From NCBI GenBank assembly GCA_963681505.1, contig OY811988.1, positions 1,855,306 to 1,919,305 of the forward strand: a stretch of DNA of 64,000 nucleotides. The letters are read 5' to 3'. Of this stretch, positions 23,465-38,634 are shown piece after piece. The translations under genes and the position numbers were made by a program. The notes below the pieces were generated by a model. That model was not told the DNA's origin. It searched no databases and worked only from the letters and a program-made list of their open reading frames with translations. Origin of the DNA: Eunapius fragilis. Its lineage: Eukaryota > Porifera > Demospongiae > Spongillida > Spongillidae. Every line of letters starts with the position of its first letter. Within the stretch, counting starts at the first letter, position 1.

Positions 23465-24300
23465 TCCCATATCAATCTCTCCACATGAATTCATCAAGAT
23501 AGCTAGGCGGCTGATGGCCGTGTACTCCTTTCATCGACTTGAACTTCTTCTTTACTCTGTTCCAGTAACTTTCTATGTTTTGCGTGTGCACACCGGTTGT
23601 TGTACTGAAAAACTCAACACAATGGTTAACAGTGTAATGCTGGAGATGTGGGATGTCTCTGGAAATCCTGCTATATGCAGCCCATTCATCTGAGTTGATA
23701 ACTGATTGTACCCGGAGCAGTGTGAACTCGGATGATCGGCAGTAGTGTAACAGCATCCCTATATGCTATCCACCATCTGCATGTACCCCAGTGAAGGGGT
23801 ACTAGAGGTATCAACCATACCAAAAACCCACTGCTCGTAATCTGCCCGTCTTCCTCGGTGGTACTGTGGAAATGAAAATGCAAAACAGTACACACATACA
23901 CATACACCTACACATACACACTTTGCACTTTCTTCACACTTTGTACCTTAGGCTTATGCTTGAAGAGGGACTCATCAATTTGGACAATCACCCCAACACC
24001 GCCAAGCACAACTGGGCCATCATTAATGAGTCTGGTTGAGCATACCTCCCTCAACCATTGGTATACGTCAATTGCGGTGTTTCGCACACTCGGCGGTGTC
24101 AGAGACTGGATTCTGATGTGACCAGAAATGGAGCAGTGTTATTCAGGTCTGGAGGGTCAACTTGGACTTGGAAAAAAAACTTCCCTCCCGAATAGATGAT
24201 CTTGTTTTACATGAAGAGCACTTCCACCCACATCCATCTGCAACATCAGAGCGAGAGCACTCCAGCATCGGTATCTGACACCTGAAGCAGAGATTATAAA
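23465..24300 (-). pseudogene. Merlin (IS1016/ISXO2-like) transposase
   Basis: Minus-strand readings in order: TAIDVYQWLREVCS, VIVQIDESLFKHKPK (first catalytic Asp) and an intron-like break, then YHRGRRADYEQWVFGMVD, RDAVTLLPIIRVHT, VINSDEWAAYSRI (second Asp), and HTQNIESYWNRVKKKFKSM (Glu). This is the DDE signature of Merlin/ISXO2-type transposases, which cut and paste DNA. The reading changes frame at least twice between 23870 and 23700 and ends ...SYLDEFMWRD, so the copy is inactive. Confidence 0.8.
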
Positions 24301-25335
24301 CTATGCACCTGACACCTCACCTAAACAAGACATTTTCATGACCAAACATGCACCTCGGCTGCACTGTAACCCATCCACAATTTGAACGCATTGCCTATTG
24401 GTAAAGGGACTTACTTTGCACACTTGACAGATCTTGTTAAAACATTTCTCGTTGGTAAAAGGACTTAATTTGCACACTGGATCTTGCTAAAACATTCTCG
24501 TTCTGAAAAACCGCACGACGTCTTCCGTAGGCCCGAACATCAGAGGTCCGATATCTTGAAAAGCCATTTTGCACGCGAACGCGAAATGAGATACCGTGTC
24601 AAAAACGAGGCATCTTGCATGACTAGATTTGAGAGCGCGGCATTTCAAATTTATCCCGCGAAGGACTCAACTTGGACTCTGTTAATTGGTTGTTAGTTGG
24701 TTGCTAATTACATTTATGATATACCGCTCATTAATATTCATATGGGCCGTCTGTACAGTGGAAATCGTGATACTTGTCGTTAAATTTTTTTGGGTGTGTT
24801 TTTATTTTTTTGGCATTAACTGTATGCAGTATTGAAAATCTGACAACACATTGTTGTTGACCAAACATTTGTAAACAAGTACCGGAAATAAGTAAGTGGC
24901 ACGTGACTAACACGTCTGTTTGTTTTTGTTTTTAAGTGTCCCAGTCCAAAAATCGGATTTGTAGCATATTTCTCAGCTCTGAGGCAGCAGATCAACACAA
25001 AATTTGGTATATAAGAGAAAAACAAACCTGCCCAACGTTTGGCTGAGTCATATTTCAAACCCGGGAAATACTTTGTGCTTTTTCATGGGAGACACGTTTG
25101 TTTAGGTCGAAAAGTGTTTAGCATGCGGCTTGCCGTTATGCACAGTGGGCGTTATATGCGACAGTACATCGATTTGTGTACCGATGTATGTAATAACTTG
25201 TTTATACTCTGTTTAATAAATATTAAACATACTAGAATACATAGAAAACAAAAAAAAACACACTATTCTTTGCATTTTCGTTTTCGGCTTAGCTTTTCTG
25301 GCCTCTAAAACTTCAGTCTGGGACAATTAGTGTTC

Positions 25336-25387
25336 TAGTCGGGCGTAGCCCGACCTTCACCTTCGATTCAGGCTACGCCCAACTAGT
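25336..25387. mobile_element. Small TAGTCGGGCG foldback with 8-9 bp flanking repeat
   Basis: TAGTCGGGCGTAGCC and GGCTACGCCCAACTA form inverted ends, with TAGTGTTC directly repeated on each side. The termini match the larger element at 61338-61662. Confidence 0.6.
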
Positions 25388-25980
25388 AGTGTTCTTGCAT
25401 ATTTTTAAAAACGTTTGTTAGCCATATGTCCTTTACAACTGATTGAAATGGTTGACCCCATCAGGCATCAGCCCAAATCTTGCATTCATGATTGTACATG
25501 TCCACCCATTAACTGACATGCATGGTGTATGAGTAGGTGCATCTTTATACTCTCCTTTTCATGCCAGGAAAGGATAGCGGCTGTAATAAAAGCCATTATC
25601 ACCTGTATGCAATTTTTCTTTACTGCTGCTTCTTGTACTTTGCATCTGCACAGCGTGCAGAAACTTATAGGGAAATCAAACACTGTCATTGCGTTTGTCT
25701 ATTGCAAAGCATGTCAAGAACTCCATTGAAAACGCAGCACAGGTGTATTTTTTTTTTTTTTTGAGACTCTCGTTTCCACCCTACAGTTCAGTTATGACCA
25801 CTTACTCCCTGACAGGACTTTTGGACATGACATTGCGTGTCTCCCGCTGTCGTCGTGCATGAAATTTATACATATGGGTGTGGCGCACGTGCATTATTCA
25901 TTAGTTACATGGTCCCGTCTAATCGTGTCGTTCGTTCCCCAGAAAATAAGCCCCAGCATGCACTAAACGCAAAGGTGATG

Positions 25981-26370
25981 TACAATGATTGCTCTTTGAG
26001 TAGGAGTAAGTTTTATAACCATCTGCCTGGGCGTTTCGAGAAAAATCGGTTGCCGCCTGAGCACTTATCAGTGAAAGCAATAAAAGGCGTGCCTTCAGTA
26101 GCCACATGCGTGGCAATTATAGGGCAAAGGAGAACTTAGTTTGACTGTGCGTACTATTCTTTTTAAGTACGAAATTGGTTGTGAAACAGCTCAATATTAT
26201 AATGGTTGTGTATTTTGAATTTGTAGTGGCAAAAAAAGCCTCGTAACGTAAACCACAAAATAATTAGCTCCTCTAGGATCTCAACACCAAAATACCGTAA
26301 TGTTCGAATGTGTTCTAATTAGCAACCTAATGTCCAGCTTGAAACAGCCATGCTTCAGCCATAAAATCGA
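25981..26370 (+). repeat. Dispersed repeat shared with 56.9-57.3 kb
   Basis: Blocks such as TTTCGAGAAAAAT, TTGACTGTGCG, AATTAGCTCCT, and TCTAATTAG..ACCTAATGTCCA followed by GAAACAGCC occur in the same order and orientation at 56925-57300. No coding content is recognised. Confidence 0.65.
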
Positions 26371-26997
26371 AACTGTAATTAATATTATGAAATTGTTTCA
26401 ATAACGTAAGAATTGTAATGAGATTCATTCGAAAATGGCGTGTTTTCTAAGCTTCAACGTTTGCAAGCAGAATTTTGACGGTAAAATTAACTGTTAAGTT
26501 GTAAACATAGGTGTCTATGGTGCAATAACCATCCCTCGGTACACAATTCGATGTACTGTCGCATATAACGCCCACTGTGCATAACGGCATGCTAAACGCT
26601 TTTCGACCTAAACAAACGTGTCTCCGATGAAAACACACAAAATATTTCCCGGGTTTGAAATATGACTCGGCCAAACGTTGGGCAGGTTTGTTTTTCTCTT
26701 ATATACCAAATTTTGTGTTGATCTGCTGCCTCAGAGCTGAGAAATATGCTACAAATCCGATTTTTGGACTGGGACACTTAAAAACAAAAACAAAACAGAC
26801 GTGTTAGTCACGTGCCACTTACTTGTTTACAAATGTTTGGTCAACAGCACTGTGTTGTCAGATTTTCAATACTGCATACAGTTAAATAAATGTTAAAAAA
26901 TCAAGTTAACATTAAAAAAAATTTAATGACAAGTATCACGATTTCCACTGTAGGGGATGATCCGATAGCGGTATGCAAAGTAACGCCACTGAGTATC

Positions 26998-27280
26998 GGA
27001 AGTCTCGCTAGAGACTTCCATATAGGTTTTGACCCGACTATGAATAAATTAAAATCCCGCGACCCTACCGTAGCTTCGCTCCCGACGATCGGATCGTCTA
27101 ACTTGTTGCGTCAATCGATCTAGAAATCAAAACTGAGTAGTTTCGTTTTTGTTTCACGTCGTAGAACCACGTGGTTGTCGAGAACGAAAAATACTGCTGT
27201 CCTCTTCCAAAAATAACGAGAACGAAAAATACTGCGTTCCCCTTCCAAAAATAAAGGGCGGGTCAATTAATTAATTGACT
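26998..27280 (-). repeat. Hairpin-ended repeat, left-end copy
   Basis: ATC + stem GGAAGTCTC, loop GCTA, stem GAGACTTCC, then ATATAGG starts the unit at about 26998. It contains ACCACGTGGTTGT and GAGAACGAAAAATACTGC (the latter tandemly doubled at about 27180-27255). It is the same family as 61858-62200. Confidence 0.65.
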
Positions 27281-27721
27281 ACCAATTCAAAACTTGTGTT
27301 TTGTATATTCTGCTACACACACCTTTTTAAAACAATTTCAATCACTACACATCGTATGTGTAAGCAACAATATGGTTCAATGTGTTCTTGCTTTGCATAG
27401 CTGTGTAATGTTTATGCAGACCTGCACCTCTTTGCGAAGATGCATTCAGGAGCTCTTAACATTGGAGAATTTTGTCGGATAGTTATTTTTCTGCCACCCC
27501 CGTCCCCCTCCCTCCTGAACTTGTTAGAAAGTCACAAATTTAATAGGCATGGGCTGGATGCGGACACACAATTGTACATGTACATGCTTGTCACTGGTAC
27601 ACATACAGTACAGCTTACACATGTACATGTACATTTTAAAAATATGCCCATGTTTATTAACACATTTTTTGATGGTACCGGTGTATGTATATCTATGCTT
27701 TTTGTACCCCTTCGATGAATA

Positions 27722-29381
27722 GGGTCGATGGACTGCTTTGCACATTGCTTCTCAAAATGGGAACAAGGATGTTGTTCAAGCTCTTGTAATTAAAGGGCAC
27801 AAGTTGATGTACAGTCATCCCTTCCTGAACTGGTAACCTTGATGAGCATTCTGGAGTGACTTGTATACATGTACATGCACAAGAAATCATATCTCAAATT
27901 TTATGGTGTGATTTTTGTACTGTTCACGGTACCTAAATATTGTATGCATGTACGCATGTACTCCAAATTGGACATGTACAATGCATATTGTAATTAAATT
28001 TGTATAGTTAAAAATAAGGATTGTCCAGCAGAACTATAAGGCATTAAGCTCGATAGATGTTTAAAGCAAATGATTTCCTATCTCCATGTACATGTAACTC
28101 TGAAAAAAAAAATCCATTTCCTGCATGTAACACATACATGGATATTTTTGACTGATATATGCATTGTTTTGATTGATATTATTGTTGGAACCTTAGGATG
28201 GATGGTCTGCTTTACATGTGGCCTCTGTGAAAGGGCATAAAGATGTTGTGGAAGTACTTCTTACTGCGCTAGCTAATGTTCTCAAAACAAAGGTGACTGT
28301 GGCGGTACAGGGGTAGAAAAGTATATTGCTTCTGAGTGTTACACTTAGTGGTCATTTTCCATGCACTTCTGTTAGAATGGAGATACTGCTCTGAGCTTGG
28401 CTGTAGCGAAACTAGAAGAAGACCCTAAAAATCAAAACCACGAAATAATTACAGATATCTTGTACAGTGCCAGTGCAATGAAAAATTTTAAAGCAAAGGT
28501 ATTTGTTTTAATTTCTGAAAATATGATTCACATAATCGAAATGTTTATGTGCATAAATTATGCTCACCAACAGGATCCAGCATCGATCTTTAAATCGCCC
28601 AACATGGGTTGTAGACAGAAATGAAATTGTACTAACAGAAAAAGAACTTGGACGAGGCGGTTGGGGCATTGTTCAAGTTGCTACATTTCGTGGTCTCATT
28701 GTGGCTGCAAAATGTTTCTATAACACTCTCATTTCAGAGTACAACATAGGGCTGTTCAAGCGTGAAATTAACCTGGCTGCTATTTCACGCCACCCAAATT
28801 TGCTTCAGTTCATTGGGGCTACAGTGGAGGGACAGCTCATTATTCTTACGGAACTGATGCCAACATCTCTCAGAGCTGAGTTGAAGAAATTGAAAGGAGC
28901 ATTGCTGTCCTGCTCGCAGATTCTATCTATCTCCAGAGACGTGGCCTTGGGTCTAAACTACCTGCACAGCATGAAGCCTGATCCTGTAATCCATAGAGAT
29001 GTGAGCAGTGCAAATGTGCTCTTGGAACCTTCGGGCTCTGGCGCCTGGAAAGCCAAAGTTTCAGATTATGGAACTGCAATGTTCCTAGAGTTCATGCACA
29101 CTCTCTGTCCAGGTAATAGTACGTATGCTTCACTGGAATCATGCAGTCGTCTGCAACAATCAGTTAAGATGGACACGTACAGCTATGGTGTTCTCTTGCT
29201 TGAGATGTGCACAGGTAAATTTCCGGACCCTAAGACCTTTTTCTATACAGGACTTCCGCAGCTGGATGCTTCCTGGGATAAGATGGCAGAGGTTGTACGG
29301 ATATGCCTCAAAGTGGATCCGAATCAGCGTCCATACATGGATCAACTCCTTGAAGAATTTGAAAAAATTTCCAAAACTTAA
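27722..29381 (+). pseudogene. Ankyrin/TKL kinase (copy B), frame-shifted between modules
   Basis: Ankyrin exons: about 27722-27830 (GRWTALHIASQNGNKDVV), 28197-28292 (DGWSALHVASVKGHKDVV) and 28376-28498 (NGDTALSLAVAKLEED ... SAMKNFKAK). The kinase exon starts at the acceptor ending 28573. Relative to copy A it carries a 4-bp insertion (GATC near 28587), so the spliced frame runs into a stop at 28622-28624. The kinase itself stays open from 28602 to 29381 and keeps GRGGWG, VAAK, HRDVSSANVLL and DYG, but has A(S/L)E in place of SPE (YASLES). The gene is a near-identical duplicate of copy A. It may be a pseudogene, or translate the kinase alone from the ATG at 28560. Confidence 0.8.
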
Positions 29382-29860
29382 ATGCAAGTGTATAGCATTA
29401 ATAGATGTGTTCTTTTTTTTATTGAGTGTAGTATTTGCATGTACTTATTGAGAGTTTATACTTATTGACCTTCAGCAATCGTTCATCATGGAGTTTTTAC
29501 ACGATGCATGTACAAGCACTGTGTGTGTATGTGTGTGTGTGTGTGTGATATTCCAAACTGTCCCAGGTAGGCCTCGTCAGATACCAGCGCCATGGCAATG
29601 TACCTTTGCCTGCTCCAAACTCTATAAAGCAGGTCTTTGGGACCAGCATGTGGAGGAACTTAGTAGAAGGGCAGACTAATGACGAAAGGAAGACATACAT
29701 ACTCTTATTCAATCGGCAGATAAATTTGCTGAAAAATCTGAAAGCAAAGGTGTCTTAATTGTCATCGCAAAGTCAAATACCTGCAGAAAGGCAGCAAAGG
29801 AAAAAGATATATAATATATATTTCTTTAATATTTATTTATTTATTTTTTCTGCCCTATAG

Positions 29861-32402
29861 AAGGAGGCTGTGTGAAGTATACAGCATCCATTTGCCTTCA
29901 GGCATTAGTTCAATCAAGGTGGTGCTTCTCTGAAGTACAGCAAAATAGCAGCAGTGTGGCCATCGCATCATATATGGACCAAGTGGCAAATGAGAACACT
30001 GCTCAACTTTTCATCGATGACCTCTACTTCCTTGGTGCTAGTGAGGCATGCAAATCTTCCTTCATTCCCTTCATGTGTTGGCAGCTTTTCCCACTGTGTG
30101 ATGGAAATGGTACAACTCATAACCTAGCAGAAATCAGTGCATTGAGATCAGTGGCAGAAAGCATTAAACTTTCCAGATAAAAAGGAATGGTTTCCTAATT
30201 GTAAAATTCTCTCTGTCACAAATGAAAATGTGTGTAAAGGTATAAAACTTTTAATAACTTTCCAATTGTTATTTATATTTTTATTAGTACAGTTATGTAC
30301 ATTCATCCAGGGCAAGGCACGTCTGTTAACACCTCCATAGCAATAAATCAGACAAGTAGCTCAACGACAATGACTTGCAAAGATACATTCTTCCACACTG
30401 TGGTCAATGGAAAAAGATCAGTGATGAAACAGCTGTAGCAGTGGCTGCATTAGTTATTATATCAGCTATCGTAGGGCTTGGATTTGGAATCTTCGTCATT
30501 ATTCTGCCGTGTATTTGGAGAAAAACGATGTGAAGTTGTACACCATTGCTTTAAGCTATTTATTTTTACTTTTCAGGTTTGTGTTTCCCCATGTAATTAT
30601 TGTTGACATGAATGTGAGTATAGTATCTCAAGGTAAGCAAATGGGTAGGATGTTTTGTTGCCATAATCTATTATTTCTTTCCATCTTTCACCAGCTTCCT
30701 TAATCCTAATATCATACACTGACCAGACTGCCCTCTTTTGCAGTTCTATAAATTTGATAGAAGCATTTGATAAATCAACTGTATTTTGTTCGCTTATAGG
30801 TAAGCCCAGACAATGAGTGTAGCTGCATTTTAATTATTCTAGTAACTAATACCAGGTAAATAAATCGGTATTATGTCTGAAGCATTATTCAGTAAATTAT
30901 TTGTAGATCATAACATAAATTAATGATTGCGATGAAAAGATGGACGGTTGTATGCATTCCAAGGTATAGTTGAACTGGGAGATTACTGAAACAGTGCAAG
31001 TGTTTATTTACAACCAATGATTTAATTTTTTTAGGTTCTTGTATGTGAAATTCTACTTTTGACACACACAGAAGTACACATAAGATATATGTAGTAACTA
31101 AATACAATTGTCATAGTACAATATCACTGAGCAAAATATGCATATTATACTCATCGAAAATAATTAGTTGTTTTCATTTATAAAGTCCATCTTCACATCT
31201 CCAACCCTGATCAAGACAACAGATATAGCTTGCAATAGTATATCATCAGGACTTGAGATCTCATATCAATGACCTTACATGTACATTGTATTATCATTTT
31301 TATTACTTGACCTTGTCAAGTCTAAAAATGAAAAAGTTGCTGGGCATGCATGATGATGCATTTGGAGTGTTGGGGCTCTGTGAGAGACTGCCAGTAAGCC
31401 TGGACAAGGTCTATTATTAATCACTTTTGATGCATGGAAGGCCTCTTAACATTGCATTTGAAGCGGCCCATGCAAATGTACAGTTTATTAAGATACTGTA
31501 TGTTGAGTGAACATCCTTGCAACTTCAGAGATTGCCACTTGTAATGGGGCATGAATTTATCACACTCACACAATCATCATGTCAACTTGAAAAGCATTTC
31601 AATTTGGAGCAGAAGGGTTAATGATATATTGTGTTAAATTAGTTTCCTCGAATAATGCTATGATTTACACTTCTATTCCAGGGTCTGTATATTACTACAC
31701 AATTCTTCATCTATCCATCTTGTGGCATGTCATGTGTTTGTTTCATTCTGGAAAATAAGGTTTCCATTTCATGCAAGACATTATGAAAACAAGAAAATAA
31801 TCCATATATTGGTTGTGGTTCTGGCTATTGTACTTCCCACGATTCCAGTCATTGTCAGCTTTATAACTGTAGGCTTTGTGATAGGAAATCATCCTCCTTC
31901 ATTCTGTGTGTCAAGAAGCAGTGAAGCTGCCTATTACACTGTAGCACTCCCTATTAACATAATTGGTGCTATTGGTACTTCACAAATTTTTCTAATCCTG
32001 GTGATAGTTTTCAAGGTAAATCCATTTTATGGAGATGTTCACGTAGTTCACAGTATAAATCTAATATAAATCTTCCAAAACATACGTCAATTTTGGAACA
32101 GCAGAGAAAAAGCTGCTAGTTATATTGTACTGTTTTGTTCTACTTGGATCTGTGGCCTTTGTGGCATTTGCATTAAACTCTAAATCCCTCAATTCCATTG
32201 GAAGGAGCGTTAGTTGTTTTTCTTCAAGAAAGGGTACAAGTGGAAACTGACTGTGATAACGAAATGAATGCAACTGCATCCCAGACCTCTTGCCATTGCA
32301 CTAGTGGCTCTTCTACCAGTAAGCCTTATCTATGTTGTGCAGTGCGGAGAGTTGAAACGTTGCTGCGCATTATTCATCAAACATCGAAGGTTATTAATAT
32401 AT
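29861..32402 (+). pseudogene. Frizzled-CRD-like seven-helix receptor, broken
   Basis: The exon from 29861 (after CCCTATAG) encodes a cysteine-rich domain: GGCVKYTASIC...RWCF...FLGASEACKSSFIPFMCW and LFPLCDGNG, with the cysteine order of a Frizzled-type CRD. Near 30430-30525 a helix reads AVAALVIISAIVGLGFGIFV. Further helices are HLSILWHVMCLF (31707-31742), then in another frame ILVVVLAIVLPTIPVIVSFI and YYTVALPINIIGAIGTS (to about 32015), LLVILYCFVLLGSVAFVAFAL (about 32110-32175), and LAIALVALLPVSLIYVV (about 32290-32340). This fits a Frizzled-like membrane receptor. At least two frame changes (near 31745 and 32200) and an in-frame stop after the CRD at 30178-30180 suggest decay. Some may be unrecognised splice sites. 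Confidence 0.55.
30720..31690. other. No exon recognised (intron-like stretch)
   Basis: AT-rich DNA between helix-coding segments of the receptor remnant. No domain-bearing frame was found. Confidence 0.4.
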
Positions 32403-32459
32403 AATTAGACGAACGAAAGGGGCACGGGCCCCTGAAAAAGAATGGTGAAAAAGAGTATA

Positions 32460-32577
32460 AACAAGCGACTAAACACGAGAAAGTTGGTGGTATATAGGAT
32501 TTGAAGGCACTTATATGCCTTCAAATCCTTTATCAGTAACACCAACTTTAACGTAGAGAATGTTTTTAGTTACTTGT
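32460..32577. mobile_element. Internally deleted foldback MITE, member D
   Basis: ACAAGCGACTAAACACGAGA ... TTAGTTACTTGT with the family blocks AAAGTTGGTGGTATATAGGA and GAAGGCA/TGCCTTC joined directly at the centre, so only about 118 bp remain. Confidence 0.7.
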
Positions 32578-33019
32578 TTCCTTGATTTTTGTTCATACCC
32601 AAATCACTGAAATCACTGTGAATATTATGTATCGCTGCTTCTCATACCCCCTCCCCAGCAGCACGTAGCAATCCGTAGACGTCCTTGTATCTGGGTACCA
32701 AACTTAACTTTGACGTCCCTCGATCTGCAGTGTGTTGCTGCTTGATAGCTTTCGCGTTCAGCGATCCGTTTCTTTTCTGGCTCTGTAGGATGTCCGTGCC
32801 GATTCTAAAACATCGTCTGGGACTTGAAGGTATTCCGCACGCCGTTCTTTTCAACGTGAAGGCATTTACTTCACTAAAAAAAGGTTACACCAAACGACGA
32901 TTGAAGCACGTTTATACTTGATAAACATATCTAAAATTACGTCTTACAAGTTATCTAATATGCGTTGTACATAGACCGTATAGTCGATTGTTTACCACAT
33001 CGACTATTTTATATGAAAG

Positions 33020-33325
33020 CGGCTCTTACAGCTTATTCTGAGGCTATTGGTGAAATTTTCATTGTTTAAAAGTGTTCCTATCCCGAGTTATGCATGGTCA
33101 AAGAAGAAGGAGGAGACCATCCTGGGCTGGGTACGAGGACGGGCAGTACCTCTACAACCGCGCGGTTCTGTGACATAAAAACGAAGACGAAACTGCTCAT
33201 TTTTGACTTCTAGTTCGATTGGTATAACAAGCTAAACAATCCGATCTTGTTAGAGACCTGTCGCCGGGCGTATTTTTAATGAGTTCATAGTTGCATGGAG
33301 TCATATCCTATATCAGTATGGAAGT
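33020..33325 (+). repeat. Hairpin-ended repeat, right-end copy lacking its hairpin
   Basis: Shares GAGGCTATTGGTG, AGTGTTCCTATCCCGAGTTATG, ACAACCGCGCGGTTCTGTGACAT and ATCCTATAT with the family. The terminal stem-loop found in other copies is not present after CCTATAT. Confidence 0.55.
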
Positions 33326-34054
33326 ACGTTTCTACCAATAATGCTATTCGCTCTAATGCTCCCACTACTGCCTTCAAATGTATACTGTTGGTTTTATTTG
33401 CATCACAGGGGCGAGCATTCAGATCCAGCGTGATTGATCTCGCTGTTGCAGAAGCCAAGGTTCCCTCAGCATCTGTTTATTTAACTGCATCCTTTGTGTG
33501 CACATCCATGCTTCTTACTTTGTATCCATTTTTATTCATATTTTTTTAAAAAGAAAACATTTTTAACTATGAAAAAAATTTTTTTTAAAGATAAAAAATT
33601 TAATCAATGACTATATAGTAAGTAAAATAGATCCAACCCGTTGTAAATGAAATTTTGCGCATCCAAGCAGTTGTACTTTCGTTTTCCTGATTTCTGTGGA
33701 GGTGTCTTTCCAAATGACATGATGTATATTTGGATCCTTTCTTGGGGAATGAGAATCCACCTTTGCTTCTAATGATCCATGTCGTTTTGCTCTACGACAT
33801 ACAGAATTAAAACAAGCCAAATTAAAGTCGTGCACCCAGCAATGCAGATTATCCATCCACCTTTGATGGGGCATAGCCAGTGGTTTACAGTTGCTACATA
33901 TGAATGTCAATTGTTTGTATATATTAGTAAAATAGCAATAGCTTAGAACAAACGGACTACCAACTGCAACAATGAATATTTCAACCGTTTGTATTTATAA
34001 GTATCGTGTAATGATAAGTAAGCTTACCAAATAAATTGACTAGCTAGTTGCTCT

Positions 34055-34275
34055 AAAGGCAAGCCTGCCGGGTTCGCAATATGACGCAAGAGCCCGCGAT
34101 GGTTGTCGCAGGAATAGAAAAAAATTTCTATTCCTGCGACGCGATGCGACGTCGCATGCAGTGATAAACCACAGCTAAACCACGCCCGATACTGGTACGC
34201 TATAAAAAAAATTGCAGAATCAGTGCAGAACTTTTTTTCGCGACACATCGCGGGTTCTGGCGTCGTCAGGCTTAA
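34055..34275. mobile_element. ~220-bp palindromic element with perfect central inverted repeat
   Basis: The outer arms GACGCAAGAGCCCGCGATG and CATCGCGGGTTCTGGCGTC pair with few mismatches. Inside, GTCGCAGGAATAGAAA and TTTCTATTCCTGCGAC (34105-34140) are perfectly inverted around a short A-run. Confidence 0.6.
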
Positions 34276-34741
34276 CAATTACAATTGGTTTGATTTGCAA
34301 TGTGGAAATTAGCCACGAATTTTGAGATCCAAAAAGTACACGTACCCCGAATTTTCGGGGTTAACCCCGTTAAGACATTAATGGTTTGCGCCCAATAAAC
34401 AGCATTTCGGTAAGCACGGGATCGCGATCGGCAATTCAATCAATGGAGGCAGCAGCAGTGAAGACAGATACAGCTAGGTACGTTATGAGTGACTTCCACC
34501 ACGCTTCCATGCACAGCGTGCGTATGCATGGTGAACGAATTGATCCTAGGTATCGTGTTGGGTTGTGCCCTATTCTAACGTACTATACGTACGAACAGTA
34601 CTGCGTACGAAGGTTTTGACAGACACTCACAGACGGGTGACTTCCGAAAGCACGCGTTTGTTCTCTCAGTGCTTTGCAAAATGTTCTAACTCCGGTTTGT
34701 AGTCACAGATTGAGAATAAAATGAATAACCATAGATAGTAT

Positions 34742-37862
<3,121 letters not shown>

Positions 37863-38143
37863 GTATTGGGCATCATTTCAATTGATCCATGTAAACAAAA
37901 TCCTCCTATCCAATTATCAAGTCAGAGACACTCATTGCAGCGCACATGTCATCTGTTCTGTGTGTTGCTGACATCTCGTGACTCGTCAACACTCATGATG
38001 CCAATTAAGTTATAACCGTAATAATTTCACTCATGACAGTGACACTCTCCACCACAATCCTCTGGAATAGCTCTGGTACATGTATATCTTCAGCTTACGG
38101 CTGTTACAATTGCATTGAAACGTGGACATTAGGACTATGATTG

Positions 38144-38634
38144 TTAACCCTTGAAGTGTGGAAGACCCTTTTTGTGCCCTTGCGTTCAACTATGATGCTA
38201 TATAGTCACACACAGTTACGAGGCTACTGCCTAGTTTCATTGTTTGCAGCAGCCACTTAGAGCATATTGTGTAAAACAAGTTGGTAAAGATTATATACTG
38301 ATACATGGCCTGCCAGCTGGAGAGCTAGAAAAATTACTACACATCTGTCTGTGGTTTTTCTTTGGTGTACCACATGTACATGTATTGCTTCCATTGAAGC
38401 CTTGCATGCAGTACACCATTTACAGCATGCAGTTCGAAAGAAAAACCACAGATGGTTGTGTACTAATCTCCAGCTGGCAGGCCATGTACCAGTATAATAT
38501 TTACCAATGTATTTTACTCTATATACTCTGAGTGGCTGCTGCAAACAATGAAACTAGGCGGTAGCCTCACAATTGTGTGTGTCTATATAACATCATAGTT
38601 ATTGCATGGGCACCTTCCGCACTTCAAGGGTTAA
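38144..38634. mobile_element. piggyBac-like foldback MITE (TTAA flanks)
   Basis: TTAA + CCCTTGAAGTGTGGAAG at 38144 and CTTCCGCACTTCAAGGG + TTAA ending at 38634. The arms continue inverted inward (TAGTTTCATTGTTTGCAGCA / TGCTGCAAACAATGAAACTA and CATGGCCTGCCAGCTGGAGA / complement). TTAA duplication and a CCCT start are the piggyBac signature. There is no transposase. Confidence 0.85.

Larger units (their letters stand above)
24757..26954. mobile_element. Non-autonomous element with ~440-bp TIRs, inserted at TA
   Basis: CAGTGGAAATCGTGATACTT at 24757 and its complement ending CCACTG at 26954 start inverted arms of about 440 bp (to about 25190 and from about 26515). TA flanks both sides. The matching uninterrupted sequence CTGTAGGGGATGATCCG (in complement at 23188-23204) shows the empty site with a single TA. 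TA duplication and a CAGT start suggest Tc1/mariner-type mobilisation. No transposase was found inside. The interior 25981-26370 is shared with 56925-57300. Confidence 0.8.
23188..26966 (-). mobile_element. Merlin-type DNA transposon carrying a nested element
   Basis: Inverted ends of about 150 bp: CGGATCATCCCCTACAGACG at 23188 and its complement at 24740-24757, continued at 26955-26966 (GGGGATGATCCG) after the nested element. Shared arm blocks include TTAATATTCAT, GGTTGCTAAT and AGTCATGCAAGA / TGCATGACTAGATTTGAGAG. Between them lies an ISXO2/IS1016-like transposase. No target duplication is visible outside the ends. Confidence 0.75.

Noticed and set aside
24757-26954. Possible genes inside the TA-inserted element (open frames at 25039, 25529, 25837)
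   Set aside because: No domain recognised; frames overlap the inverted arms and repeat sequence.
33295-33549. 84-codon open frame with hydrophobic C-terminus
   Set aside because: It begins in the hairpin-ended repeat, has no recognisable domain or splice signals, and its tail is low-complexity TTT/TTA.
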